From: Candidatus Pelagibacter sp.
GTDB lineage: Bacteria > Pseudomonadota > Alphaproteobacteria > Pelagibacterales > Pelagibacteraceae
NCBI GenBank assembly: GCA_028095445.1
Contig: JAOHCJ010000014.1
Location: forward strand, 1-18,124
Direction: 5' to 3'
Length of the DNA stretch: 18,124 bases
Part shown: piece by piece, positions 1 to 7,128 of the stretch
Layout of the letters: every line of letters starts with the position of its first letter
Position numbering within the stretch: the first letter of the stretch is position 1
Position numbers and translations under genes: made by a program
Notes under the pieces: model-generated
The model's input: the letters and a program-made list of their open reading frames with translations, nothing else
Databases searched by the model: none
What the model was told of the DNA's origin: nothing

Positions 1-75
1 AATTGCATTTATAGATACAAGTAGATCACCAGTTCTATCATTTTTGAATATAATAATTTTATTATTTTTATCCAT
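1..75 (-). CDS. Glycosyltransferase family 9 (heptosyltransferase-like), N-terminal fragment
   Basis: Partial gene: only the first 25 codons are inside the window and the rest lies beyond the left edge. It begins with ATG at 75, directly after the stop codon of the upstream glycosyltransferase (76-78), so the two are surely co-transcribed. The peptide reads MDKNNKIIIFKNDRTGDLLV and then SINAI. That is a first beta strand followed by an R-x-G-D-hydrophobic-hydrophobic-x-S-x-x-A-I pattern, as at the N-terminus of GT9 enzymes (ADP-heptose:LPS heptosyltransferases such as WaaC/WaaF). Members transfer heptose or related sugars to lipopolysaccharide core on the cytoplasmic side of the inner membrane. 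The family call rests on this short motif only; the substrate cannot be inferred. Confidence 0.7.
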   Translation of the reverse strand, partial: MDKNNKIIIFKNDRTGDLLVSINAI

Positions 76-2193
76 TTAATCCCAAATGTAGGATTCTTTA
101 GATTTAACACCAAAAGTCTTATCAATTATGTATTTTGAAACCTTCGTCGAATTAAAATTATTGAAGTAAGCGTTTTTACCATTTTTTGCAATTCTTTTTC
201 TATTTTTTTTATCTATTTTATATCTATTTATTTTATCACTTAAATCTTCCAAATTTTTATAAAGAACTATTTCATCTGTACCTAAAAAATCATTAAACAT
301 GGTGTCTTTATGAATAAATGTTAATAATCCATTTCCTAGTAGTTGAGCAATTCTATCGCTACTATAATATTTAACTGGTTTACCCCTACTTAAATTTAAA
401 CCCATAGAAGAATTGGATATTTTTGAAATGAAATCTTGTCCCCAAATTGGTTGAATATTATTCATTCCATATATGTCAAAATTAATATCCTGATTTTTAG
501 ATAAAAGTTTATTAATAAATACTTCTCGGTCATCTTTCTTACCTTTTTTTAATTGACCTCTGTGAACACCATGACTCATAGCAAAAAAAACATCATATAA
601 ATTATCATTTTCATAATTTTTCAAAGTTTCAAATGAGTGATCACAAGGATTAGGCATAAAAAAACTATTTTTAATATTTAAAGATATAGAATTTGGATCA
701 GTTGTTAAGAATGTAGTATCCATGAAATATTTCTTATGCTCAATTCTATTCGTATTTTTTATGTAATCTGGACCATGTTTTCCTAAAGGATCTAAAAACC
801 ACTGTGATGTTTTTAACTCCTTATTTTTTTCTTTTAAATATTCAAGAGTATTTGTTTGAACAGCATCAGCATGACCCAAAATAACTAGATTTGGTTTAAA
901 ATTATTGTAACTATCAATAATTATATTTTGAAGAGCTTTTGTACCTTTAAAATCTCCAATATTTTTTGCTTTATTAACTATATCTCTATCGCTAACAGTT
1001 AAAACATTATGTCCCAATCTAATAAAACCGTTATTTAATCGTCTACCAGTATTATAATGCAATCTTCCATTAAATCTTTCATTTAAATTTGTTATATGAA
1101 GAATCTTTAAAATTGATTTTCTATCTACATTAAATGTAGAAATTTTTCTTTCATTTATAAATTGATTTCTAATTCCATCAATTATACCACATACATAATT
1201 ATGGTTTAGTTTAAAACTATTATAATTTTTTTTTTGTAAACTTAACAAAAGTTTTTTGTTATTAATTAAACGATTAATAGATTTGTAAATATTATTTACA
1301 GTCAAAGTCTTTAGTATTATAGCATCTTTTGCTGTTTCAGGTAATCCTCCACGATTACTAATAATAACAGCGGAACCTCTGCTTGCTGCTTCTAAACTCG
1401 TTCTACCAAAAGGTTCATTCCATCTAGACGAAACAACTGAAATACTTACTTTTTTTAAAAAATTTAATATAAATTTATTTGTTTTGAAACCAACAACTTG
1501 AAGATTTTTATGTTTAAAAAAAATTTTTTCTCTTGGTTCATCACCTATTACTACTGCTTTCCAGTCGATATGCTTGTCTAGAATTTTTTGAATTGCTAAA
1601 CCAAATAAATCATATCCCTTTGCTGAATTAAGCTTTCCAACAAATGAAATAATTTTTTGTTTTTTTGTAAAATTAACTTTTGTTTTAGGTGCTGATTGGT
1701 AACAGACATATGTTTTTTCAAATAAAAAATCATTTTCAATGTTTACAAAAAATCTCCTTCTAGACCATTGACTATTAAAAACTAACCTATCAACTTTATT
1801 AAGTAAGTATAGTCTTTCAGACACCTTTTTAGATCCATTCATTGATAAAGGATCATTATGAAAATATAGGATAAGTTTTTTTTTAAATTCTTTTCTAATC
1901 AAATTTATATAATTTGGTCTATTATGAACTTCAATCAAATCAGAATTGATTTTTTTTTCATGGTTTATAAAACTGTCAACATATTGCTTACTAGTACTTT
2001 GTAATAATTTTTTATGTAAACTAAGATTAATATAATTTGAAGATAGTTTTTTTTTAGAATGTGTATTTCCAAATATTAGTGTACTTTTTTTAAATATACT
2101 TACATTGGTTATGTCATTTACAAAAATAGAGACCGCGCCTGCATGAGCGGGTGAAAAGTTTTCTTTATAAGGTAATAATATAGATATTTTCAT
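76..2193 (-). CDS. Two-domain glycosyltransferase (GT4 plus CgeB-like domain)
   Basis: A 705-residue protein, about twice the length of a single GT-B enzyme, and likely two transferases in one chain. Residues 1-345 look like a GT4 (glycosyl transferases group 1) enzyme: a GA-G-type N-terminal loop (AHAGAVSIFV), FVGKLNSAKGYD at 184-195, and the nucleotide-sugar-binding E-x7-E motif (EPFGRTSLE, 260-268) followed by a GGLPE turn. Residues 360-700 restart with a fresh Rossmann-type strand (ILKILHITNLN) and carry a C-terminal pattern (SDRIAQLLGNGLLTFI near 612, FNDFLGTDEIVLY near 633) typical of CgeB/Glyco_trans_1_2-like proteins. No signal peptide or membrane segment is evident, so it is probably a cytoplasmic or peripheral enzyme of surface polysaccharide or LPS assembly. 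Its start overlaps the GIY-YIG stop by one base (TAATG), and a GT9 gene follows without a gap. Donor and acceptor sugars are unknown. Confidence 0.8.
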   Translation of the reverse strand: MKISILLPYKENFSPAHAGAVSIFVNDITNVSIFKKSTLIFGNTHSKKKLSSNYINLSLHKKLLQSTSKQYVDSFINHEKKINSDLIEVHNRPNYINLIRKEFKKKLILYFHNDPLSMNGSKKVSERLYLLNKVDRLVFNSQWSRRRFFVNIENDFLFEKTYVCYQSAPKTKVNFTKKQKIISFVGKLNSAKGYDLFGLAIQKILDKHIDWKAVVIGDEPREKIFFKHKNLQVVGFKTNKFILNFLKKVSISVVSSRWNEPFGRTSLEAASRGSAVIISNRGGLPETAKDAIILKTLTVNNIYKSINRLINNKKLLLSLQKKNYNSFKLNHNYVCGIIDGIRNQFINERKISTFNVDRKSILKILHITNLNERFNGRLHYNTGRRLNNGFIRLGHNVLTVSDRDIVNKAKNIGDFKGTKALQNIIIDSYNNFKPNLVILGHADAVQTNTLEYLKEKNKELKTSQWFLDPLGKHGPDYIKNTNRIEHKKYFMDTTFLTTDPNSISLNIKNSFFMPNPCDHSFETLKNYENDNLYDVFFAMSHGVHRGQLKKGKKDDREVFINKLLSKNQDINFDIYGMNNIQPIWGQDFISKISNSSMGLNLSRGKPVKYYSSDRIAQLLGNGLLTFIHKDTMFNDFLGTDEIVLYKNLEDLSDKINRYKIDKKNRKRIAKNGKNAYFNNFNSTKVSKYIIDKTFGVKSKESYIWD

Positions 2194-2444
2194 TAATAGC
2201 TTTCTTGCAAAATTTTCTTTCTTAAAGGCCTGTCTTTTTTAAGTTTATATTCAAATGACATAGCCTCTTTTTTACTTTTAAATTTTTTGCTATAAATTAA
2301 CAACCATTTATATCCTTTTGTAGACTTTGCTCCTTTATTTGAATTATGCTTAAGAAGTCTATTTTTTATATCATTTGTATACCCTACATAAGTCTTATTA
2401 GTACCGTATGTAATCGATTTAAGCATATATGTGTAATAATGCAT
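2193..2444 (-). CDS. Small GIY-YIG nuclease domain protein (UPF0213/YhbQ-like)
   Basis: An 83-residue single-domain GIY-YIG protein. The two signature strands are YTY at 4-6 and YVG at 19-21. They are followed by Arg29 and His33 in the helix (NRLLKHN) and Glu65 (FEYKLKK), which match the catalytic Tyr, Arg, His and metal-binding Glu of the family. The family cleaves DNA; the cellular role of these short stand-alone forms is poorly defined. No DNA-binding extension is present, unlike intron-encoded homing enzymes. The start at 2444 is only 6 nt after the encoded CCA of tRNA-Glu, so it is probably co-transcribed with the tRNA, and its stop overlaps the next glycosyltransferase start. No Shine-Dalgarno fits in the leader. 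The domain begins right after the start Met, which supports this ATG. Confidence 0.85.
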   Translation of the reverse strand: MHYYTYMLKSITYGTNKTYVGYTNDIKNRLLKHNSNKGAKSTKGYKWLLIYSKKFKSKKEAMSFEYKLKKDRPLRKKILQESY

Positions 2445-2450
2445 ATTTTA

Positions 2451-2525
2451 TGGCGGTCCCTGGGGGAATCGAACCCCCCTTTGCAGGATGAAAACCAGCT
2501 GTCCTAACCGATAGACGAAGGGACC
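2451..2525 (-). tRNA. tRNA-Glu (anticodon UUC)
   Basis: 75 nt including an encoded CCA (2451-2453). The acceptor stem GGTCCCT/AGGGACC is fully paired and the discriminator is G. The D arm is GTCT/GGAC with loop ATCGGTTA; the T arm is GGGGG-TTCGATT-CCCCC. The anticodon loop TTTTCAT gives UUC, hence glutamate. The anticodon stem is GCTGG/CCTGC, with a T-T mismatch at the third pair (positions 29-41). It lies 50 nt after the recJ stop and 6 nt before the GIY-YIG start codon. Its own promoter is proposed at 2536-2564. Confidence 0.95.
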
Positions 2526-2535
2526 GTGTTGTGAT

Positions 2536-2564
2536 CTTTTATTTTAAAAGTCATTATTTATCAA
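2536..2564 (-). promoter_or_regulatory. Putative sigma-70-type promoter of tRNA-Glu
   Basis: On the minus strand, TTGATA (2559-2564) and TAAAAG (2536-2541) are separated by 17 nt. They match the -35 consensus at 5 of 6 and the -10 consensus at 4 of 6. A start site about 7 nt downstream would fall 3-4 nt before the mature tRNA 5' end, as expected for a tRNA gene. The site lies in the 50-nt gap after recJ. In sequence this AT-rich chance matches are common, so this is suggestive only. Confidence 0.4.
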
Positions 2565-2575
2565 GTTTAATTAAT

Positions 2576-4270
2576 CTACAAGATTAGATCTCTTATAGTT
2601 AATTGCAGAGTTTTTTTGTTATTCCAAAAATTTTCTTTGATTTGACCCAATACATTTAAAGTATTTTTGTAGTTCATTAAGTATTTTCCAATTTCATTAT
2701 TGACAGAATCAAATGATATAGATTTTATGGAAAATCCTGTGCTAGATTTTAATATTAAAGAAATATGTTTTTCATTTAAAATTGAAGATTTAATTACCTT
2801 CAAATCTCTTAACAAAAATATAGGAGTGGGATTTCCTGTGCCATAAGGTTCTAATTTTTTTATATCTTCAAAAAATTCTTGATTAAAGGCCAAAGATGAA
2901 ACTTCAGCATCATATGTGAAATCATTATTTATTAAAATATCTGACTTCAAAAAATCTTCTATAATAAAATTTTCAAAATCCTTAAGTTTACTTTTTTCTA
3001 GAGTAAATCCAGCAGCCATACTATGACCACCACCTGTAATAATTATATCCTTGTCTATTGTGTTTTTAATAGAACGACCTATGTTATAATTATATACAGA
3101 TCTAGCTGATCCTTTTAATATTTTATTAGAATTTGTTATTACTATAGATGGTTTATTAAAATAGTCTTTTAATCTTGCTGCTAAAATGCCGATTAAGCCC
3201 TCGTTAATATTTGGATTGTAATAAACTACGACTGCCTTGTTTTCTTTTATAATTTTTTGAAAATTAATTTCATTTATAATCAATGTTTCAATTTTTTTTC
3301 TTTTATTATTCAATTCGATTAATTCATTAGATCTAATGTGTATGAAATTTAAATCATTAGATGACAATAATTCTGTTGCATAAGTTGACCTTCCCAATCT
3401 GCCTCCAGCATTTAGTATTGGACCTATCAAATACCCCAAATCATTTATGTTGAGTTTATTAACTTTATTATTAAGACTAAATATTTCTTTAAATATTAAA
3501 TTCTTATTAATATCAAAATTATCGAGTACTGTTAATGCTATTTGTCTATTTAGTTTCCTTAATGGCATAACATCACATACTGTTGCTAGTAAAACGTAAA
3601 CTAAATAGTCAGATATTTTTATTTTACTTTTAATTTTTTGAGATAACAAATCTAAAAAAAAATAAACTAAAGTTGTTGCACAAAAGTAATCATACTCAAG
3701 GTAACCATTATTTTTTTTCGGATTAATAATCATGTTTGCCTCAGGATAAGGCTCGTTCATTTCATGATGATCTATGATTAAAGATTTAATTTTATTGTCG
3801 TTTAAAAAATTTATGGCCTCGTTTGATGTTGATCCACAATCAACCATTATTATTAGTTTCGGTTTTTTTAATAGTAGTTTTTCAAATAGTTTTTTTGATG
3901 CTCCATAGCCATCTTTTTCTCTGTCGGGAATATAATAAAAAAATGGGTGGTTAATATCTTCAAAAAATCTTACAAATAATGATGTAGCAGCAGAACCATC
4001 CACATCATAATCTCCTAAAATACAGATATTTTCTTTGTTATCAATTGCATCAATTACAAGATTAATTGAATTTTTAAAATCTTCATTTTTAGAAAAAATA
4101 TTATTTAGATATAAGCTATTATTTATACTGTTTAGTTCATTTTCATCAAATTCTCTTGAAATAATTAGCCTAGATACGATATCGCTAAAATCATAATCCT
4201 GTTTTAATTTTTCTAATGAATTTCTTTTTACTTTTTTTTGTTGCCAATTTTTACCAGTAACAGAAATCAT
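2576..4270 (-). CDS. recJ: Single-stranded-DNA-specific exonuclease RecJ
   Basis: A 564-residue 5'-3' ssDNA exonuclease of recombination and mismatch/base-excision repair, close to the usual RecJ length (E. coli about 577). The DHH phosphoesterase motifs are intact: DYDVDG at 87-92, VDCGS at 143-147, DHH at 167-169 and a conserved LNAGGRLGR at 286-294. The DHHA1 domain carries GGGHSMAAGF at 413-422. The C-terminal OB-fold region includes the family motif PYGTGNPTP at 475-483. The start ATG (4270) overlaps the glpX stop by 4 nt, so translation is probably coupled. The recJ-glpX neighbourhood is common in Alphaproteobacteria. No Shine-Dalgarno is visible. Confidence 0.96.
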   Translation of the reverse strand: MISVTGKNWQQKKVKRNSLEKLKQDYDFSDIVSRLIISREFDENELNSINNSLYLNNIFSKNEDFKNSINLVIDAIDNKENICILGDYDVDGSAATSLFVRFFEDINHPFFYYIPDREKDGYGASKKLFEKLLLKKPKLIIMVDCGSTSNEAINFLNDNKIKSLIIDHHEMNEPYPEANMIINPKKNNGYLEYDYFCATTLVYFFLDLLSQKIKSKIKISDYLVYVLLATVCDVMPLRKLNRQIALTVLDNFDINKNLIFKEIFSLNNKVNKLNINDLGYLIGPILNAGGRLGRSTYATELLSSNDLNFIHIRSNELIELNNKRKKIETLIINEINFQKIIKENKAVVVYYNPNINEGLIGILAARLKDYFNKPSIVITNSNKILKGSARSVYNYNIGRSIKNTIDKDIIITGGGHSMAAGFTLEKSKLKDFENFIIEDFLKSDILINNDFTYDAEVSSLAFNQEFFEDIKKLEPYGTGNPTPIFLLRDLKVIKSSILNEKHISLILKSSTGFSIKSISFDSVNNEIGKYLMNYKNTLNVLGQIKENFWNNKKTLQLTIRDLIL

Positions 4271-5214
4271 TCGTTGATTAGATCTGTTTTTTTTATAATT
4301 TCTTTTAAATTAGTGTCTCTATGAGTAACGAATGTTTCTGATGTATAGACATTATCATTAATTTTTATACCATTAAGCACATCACTGGTAGTTATACCAG
4401 TTGCACAAAAGATCGAGTCGCCTTTAACTATTTCATTTAATTCATATTTTCTATCTAAATCAGTGATGCCCATTTTTTTTGCTTCAATAATGTCTTTATC
4501 ATTTTCAAAAATAAATCTACCTTGAAAATGACAATTTAAAGTATCCAGAGCTGATGCAGCCAAAACACCTTCGGGACCACCCCCAATACCTAAAAACATA
4601 TCAACTTTGTATTTTGGGTCTGATACATAAAGTGCTCCAAGAACATCACCATCAGTAATAAGTTTTATATTTACATTTAAATTTTTAAGTTTATTGATAA
4701 TTTCTTTATGTCTAGGTCTATCCATTACACAAACGGTAATAGATGAAATTTCTTTGTTCTTAAAATCTGATAAATTTCTAATATTCTTTTCTAAAGGATA
4801 ATCAAGATCAATTAAGCCTTTTTCTACTTTTCCTGTAGCTATTTTGTTCATGTAAGTTTCTGGTGCTTTAAATAAATCATTTTTTTTGGCTATGGCTAGT
4901 ACTGCTATTCCACCAGGCAAATTATTTGCGACAAAATTGGTTCCCTCTACAGGATCTACAGCTATATCAAAATTAGGTCCATTTTTTGTTCCAAGTATTT
5001 CACCTGTGTAAAGCATAGGTGCTTCGTCTAATGTCCCTTCTCCAATAACTATCTCGGCTGTCATATCTATCTTATTTAATTCAGATCTCATGGAGTCAAC
5101 TGCTGCTTGGTCTGCAGCATTTTTATTTTTTTTACCTATTAAATATGATGAAGCTAGTGCAGCTTTTGATGAAACATTTATAAACTGTTCAATATATTTT
5201 TTATCTATCGTCAT
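4267..5214 (-). CDS. glpX: Class II fructose-1,6-bisphosphatase GlpX
   Basis: A 315-residue metal-dependent sugar bisphosphatase that hydrolyses fructose-1,6-bisphosphate to fructose-6-phosphate in gluconeogenesis; some relatives also act on sedoheptulose-1,7-bisphosphate. It belongs to the lithium-sensitive phosphatase superfamily. Visible family motifs are IGEGTLDEAPML (57-68), the metal-binding DPVEGTN (87-93), the ITDGDV turn (186-191) and GGGPEGV (211-217). The length is close to that usual for GlpX. It is sandwiched between the SbmA-like gene (1-nt TAATG overlap at 5214) and recJ (4-nt overlap). In many Alphaproteobacteria the upstream neighbour is a homoserine dehydrogenase gene, which is absent here. 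No regulatory site is visible; expression probably comes from the tRNA-Pro side. Confidence 0.96.
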   Translation of the reverse strand: MTIDKKYIEQFINVSSKAALASSYLIGKKNKNAADQAAVDSMRSELNKIDMTAEIVIGEGTLDEAPMLYTGEILGTKNGPNFDIAVDPVEGTNFVANNLPGGIAVLAIAKKNDLFKAPETYMNKIATGKVEKGLIDLDYPLEKNIRNLSDFKNKEISSITVCVMDRPRHKEIINKLKNLNVNIKLITDGDVLGALYVSDPKYKVDMFLGIGGGPEGVLAASALDTLNCHFQGRFIFENDKDIIEAKKMGITDLDRKYELNEIVKGDSIFCATGITTSDVLNGIKINDNVYTSETFVTHRDTNLKEIIKKTDLINE

Positions 5215-6206
5215 TAAATTGTTTTATCTAAAGATCGATCAGAATTAATTACATTTTCAAATTCTCTCAAACGCTTGTAAACACTTGCCAACTCTATGAT
5301 AGTAGGCCAGGCTTTTAATAGATATTGCATTGATCCTTCAACTCTACCGAAAGCTCTTATTATTTGTTGCATAACTCCTAATGTTACAACGCCAGCAACT
5401 ATAGCTGGCGCTAAAAAAACATAAGCTGATAAAACGTTTGCTTGTAAATAAGCCATACGACCTATATTAAAATATAAATAACGAATATAACTTAAAAAAT
5501 GAATTGAACGTACATCGTCAAATAATTCATTTATAGTTTTAGGTCTAACACTGTTATCATCTTCAGCTACAACCAGTATTTTTCTATAGGCAGCCTCCTT
5601 TTTTTGAAGGTCATACTCAACACCAACTAAACGTAATAACCAACCAAGTCCTATCAAGAAAGCTGTACCACCTAATGTCCAAAGTAAAGCTCCAGTTATT
5701 AATCCATACTGCCATTCACCAAAAAAGAAAATCGGGATACCCACTGATAGCCCAAGTAGAATAGGAACAAATTGTATTAAAACCATAACTGACTCGATAA
5801 AGCTTGTCCCCAGTGATTCCATAATACGAGTGAACTTAATTGTATCTTCTTGAACTCTTTGTGAGGCACCTTCTATTTTTCGTGCCTTATCATAAACTGA
5901 ATGGTACCATTCTACCATTGCGGTTCTCCATCTAAATAGAAAGTGGGCAGTAAAAAAACTTATTGCAACATAAAGTGCAATATACATTCCTGCGAGTGTG
6001 ATAAAGGAAGCTAAACTTGCCCAGTATTCATCGATTGTAATTGCATTTGGTGTTGCTAGAGCTTTTTGAATCATATCGTAAAAGAGTCCAAACCATTCAT
6101 TTATTTTTACATCAATTTTTACCTGAACCCATAACGATGATAAAATTATAAAAGAACCTAACCAAGCCCACAATTGCCATTTTTTTTCAATAAAAAATTT
6201 GAACAT
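5214..6206 (-). CDS. SbmA/BacA-like inner-membrane peptide transporter, short N-terminus
   Basis: A 330-residue membrane protein of the SbmA/BacA family, proton-driven importers of peptides and other large compounds. The match is strong through the family core: a FFTAHFLFRWRTAMVEWY-like segment (84-101), IEGASQRVQED (111-121), EAAYRKILVVAEDD (204-217), and near the C-terminus FGRVEGSMQYLLKAW (286-300) and YKRLREFE (310-317). Membrane segments lie roughly at 12-28, 62-86, 138-160, 166-195 and 255-280. There is no ATP-binding domain, so it is not a complete ABC transporter. From memory, E. coli SbmA is 406 residues; this protein starts where E. coli SbmA is at about residue 75-80, so the first membrane region is missing. 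An upstream extension would run into the NDUFS4-like gene 5 nt away. Its residue composition is visibly less K/N-rich than its neighbours. Confidence 0.88.
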   Translation of the reverse strand: MFKFFIEKKWQLWAWLGSFIILSSLWVQVKIDVKINEWFGLFYDMIQKALATPNAITIDEYWASLASFITLAGMYIALYVAISFFTAHFLFRWRTAMVEWYHSVYDKARKIEGASQRVQEDTIKFTRIMESLGTSFIESVMVLIQFVPILLGLSVGIPIFFFGEWQYGLITGALLWTLGGTAFLIGLGWLLRLVGVEYDLQKKEAAYRKILVVAEDDNSVRPKTINELFDDVRSIHFLSYIRYLYFNIGRMAYLQANVLSAYVFLAPAIVAGVVTLGVMQQIIRAFGRVEGSMQYLLKAWPTIIELASVYKRLREFENVINSDRSLDKTI

Positions 6207-6211
6207 TTGAT

Positions 6212-6493
6212 TTATTTAATAAAGTTGTCAGCGTATGATTTAATAATAGTTTTTCTTTTTTGAGGTTCGATAACCTCAAAATCAATTTTATTTTTTTTAG
6301 CATATTCTATAGCAAGTTCTTTAGTAGAAAATACAAGATTTAGCTCTGAAAGAGTATCGGTGCTAGTTTCCCATCCCATTAAAGGATTAATACCAGTATT
6401 TTTTGTTTCAAATTCAATAATCCATTTATCAGTTTTACCTAGACCAGACTGCATTGAATTTTTTGTTGGAATATAGATTTTAGCTTTATTCAT
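6212..6493 (-). CDS. NADH dehydrogenase (complex I) NDUFS4-like accessory subunit
   Basis: A 93-residue protein of the ETC complex I subunit family (NDUFS4/18-kDa/AQDQ type), an accessory subunit at the NADH-oxidising arm of complex I in mitochondria and Alphaproteobacteria. Family marks are [14 protein letters not shown] (4-17), the tryptophan at 24, the segment [12 protein letters not shown] (36-47), an A-IEYAKK helix near 61-67, and the C-terminal KSYADNF (85-91). It is full length for the bacterial form and has no signal peptide. The ATG at 6493 is 6 nt after the CCA of tRNA-Pro and no Shine-Dalgarno fits in that leader. The SbmA-like gene follows after 5 nt. A location away from the main nuo cluster is usual for this subunit in Alphaproteobacteria. 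Confidence 0.9.
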   Translation of the reverse strand: MNKAKIYIPTKNSMQSGLGKTDKWIIEFETKNTGINPLMGWETSTDTLSELNLVFSTKELAIEYAKKNKIDFEVIEPQKRKTIIKSYADNFIK

Positions 6494-6499
6494 AATAAT

Positions 6500-6576
<77 letters not shown>

Positions 6577-6585
6577 ATTTGAGTA

Positions 6586-6613
6586 CTAATACATTAGATA
6601 TTAATTATTTCAA
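6586..6613 (-). promoter_or_regulatory. Putative sigma-70-type promoter of tRNA-Pro
   Basis: On the minus strand, TTGAAA (6608-6613, 5 of 6 to the -35 consensus) and TATTAG (6586-6591, 4 of 6 to the -10 consensus) are 16 nt apart. The predicted start site lies 2-3 nt before the mature tRNA 5' end at 6576. It sits in the roughly 90-bp divergent region 6577-6668, the only real gap in the window, and is the obvious place to start the leftward transcript. Support is moderate because the region is AT-rich. Confidence 0.4.
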
Positions 6614-6653
6614 AGAATAAAGAGCATCAAAATAAGTATTTTTTAAAAGAATC

Positions 6654-6662
6654 TGATATAAA
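6654..6662 (+). promoter_or_regulatory. Putative extended -10 promoter of the zinc-ribbon/nhaA/gpx run
   Basis: TGATATAAA on the plus strand is an extended -10 element (TG-n plus TATAAA, 5 of 6 to consensus). No recognisable -35 lies 16-18 nt upstream, which extended -10 promoters can tolerate. The -10 ends 6 nt before the ATG at 6669, so transcription from it would start at or next to the start codon and give a leaderless mRNA. This is inference from spacing alone. Confidence 0.35.
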
Positions 6663-6668
6663 TTAACT

Positions 6669-7124
6669 ATGATCATTATTTGTGTCAAATGCCATAAAAA
6701 ATTTGATGTTAATGGAAATCTTATACCTGATAGAGGTAAATTGTTACAATGTGGTTCATGCAATCATCAATGGTATTTTAAAAAAGATATAATTTATAAT
6801 AAAAATGAAAAAATTATTACAGACGAGGAAATTATTAGCGATGAAAAGACAGATGATTCTGCAGATTCTATCATTGAAACTGTTGCTAAAACAAATAATG
6901 ATACTAAAATTGATTTAGAATACAAAGAAAATAGAAAAAATAAATCAAATTATAAAATTTTAAAACTAATTATAGTTTTTATAATTTCTTTTATAGCTTC
7001 TATAATTTTCCTTGATACATTTAAGGGCCCTATAGCAAAATTTATCCCAAATATTGAATTTATACTTTATAATTTATATGAATCAATTAAAGATATTAAA
7101 TTATTTATAAATGATTTAATTTAA
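6669..7124 (+). CDS. Zinc-ribbon (MJ0042-type) membrane protein
   Basis: A 151-residue protein with an N-terminal zinc ribbon, an acidic linker and one membrane segment. The two Cys pairs are C5-x2-C8 and C28-x2-C31, followed by HQW (33-35), as in the MJ0042/zinc_ribbon_5 family seen at the N-terminus of many alphaproteobacterial proteins. Residues about 40-95 are low-complexity and rich in Asp, Glu, Lys and Asn. A hydrophobic helix spans about 98-116, followed by a C-terminal tail of about 35 residues. The ribbon probably faces the cytoplasm. The function of these proteins is not established. It is the first gene of the plus-strand run; nhaA starts 4 nt after its stop. The ribbon begins at the start Met, which supports this ATG. 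Confidence 0.8.
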   Translation: MIIICVKCHKKFDVNGNLIPDRGKLLQCGSCNHQWYFKKDIIYNKNEKIITDEEIISDEKTDDSADSIIETVAKTNNDTKIDLEYKENRKNKSNYKILKLIIVFIISFIASIIFLDTFKGPIAKFIPNIEFILYNLYESIKDIKLFINDLI

Positions 7125-7128
7125 TATT

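Noticed and set aside
2193..2444. GIY-YIG protein as an intron homing endonuclease
   Set aside because: No intron or split gene is visible, the tRNA is intact, and the protein lacks the DNA-binding extension of homing enzymes.
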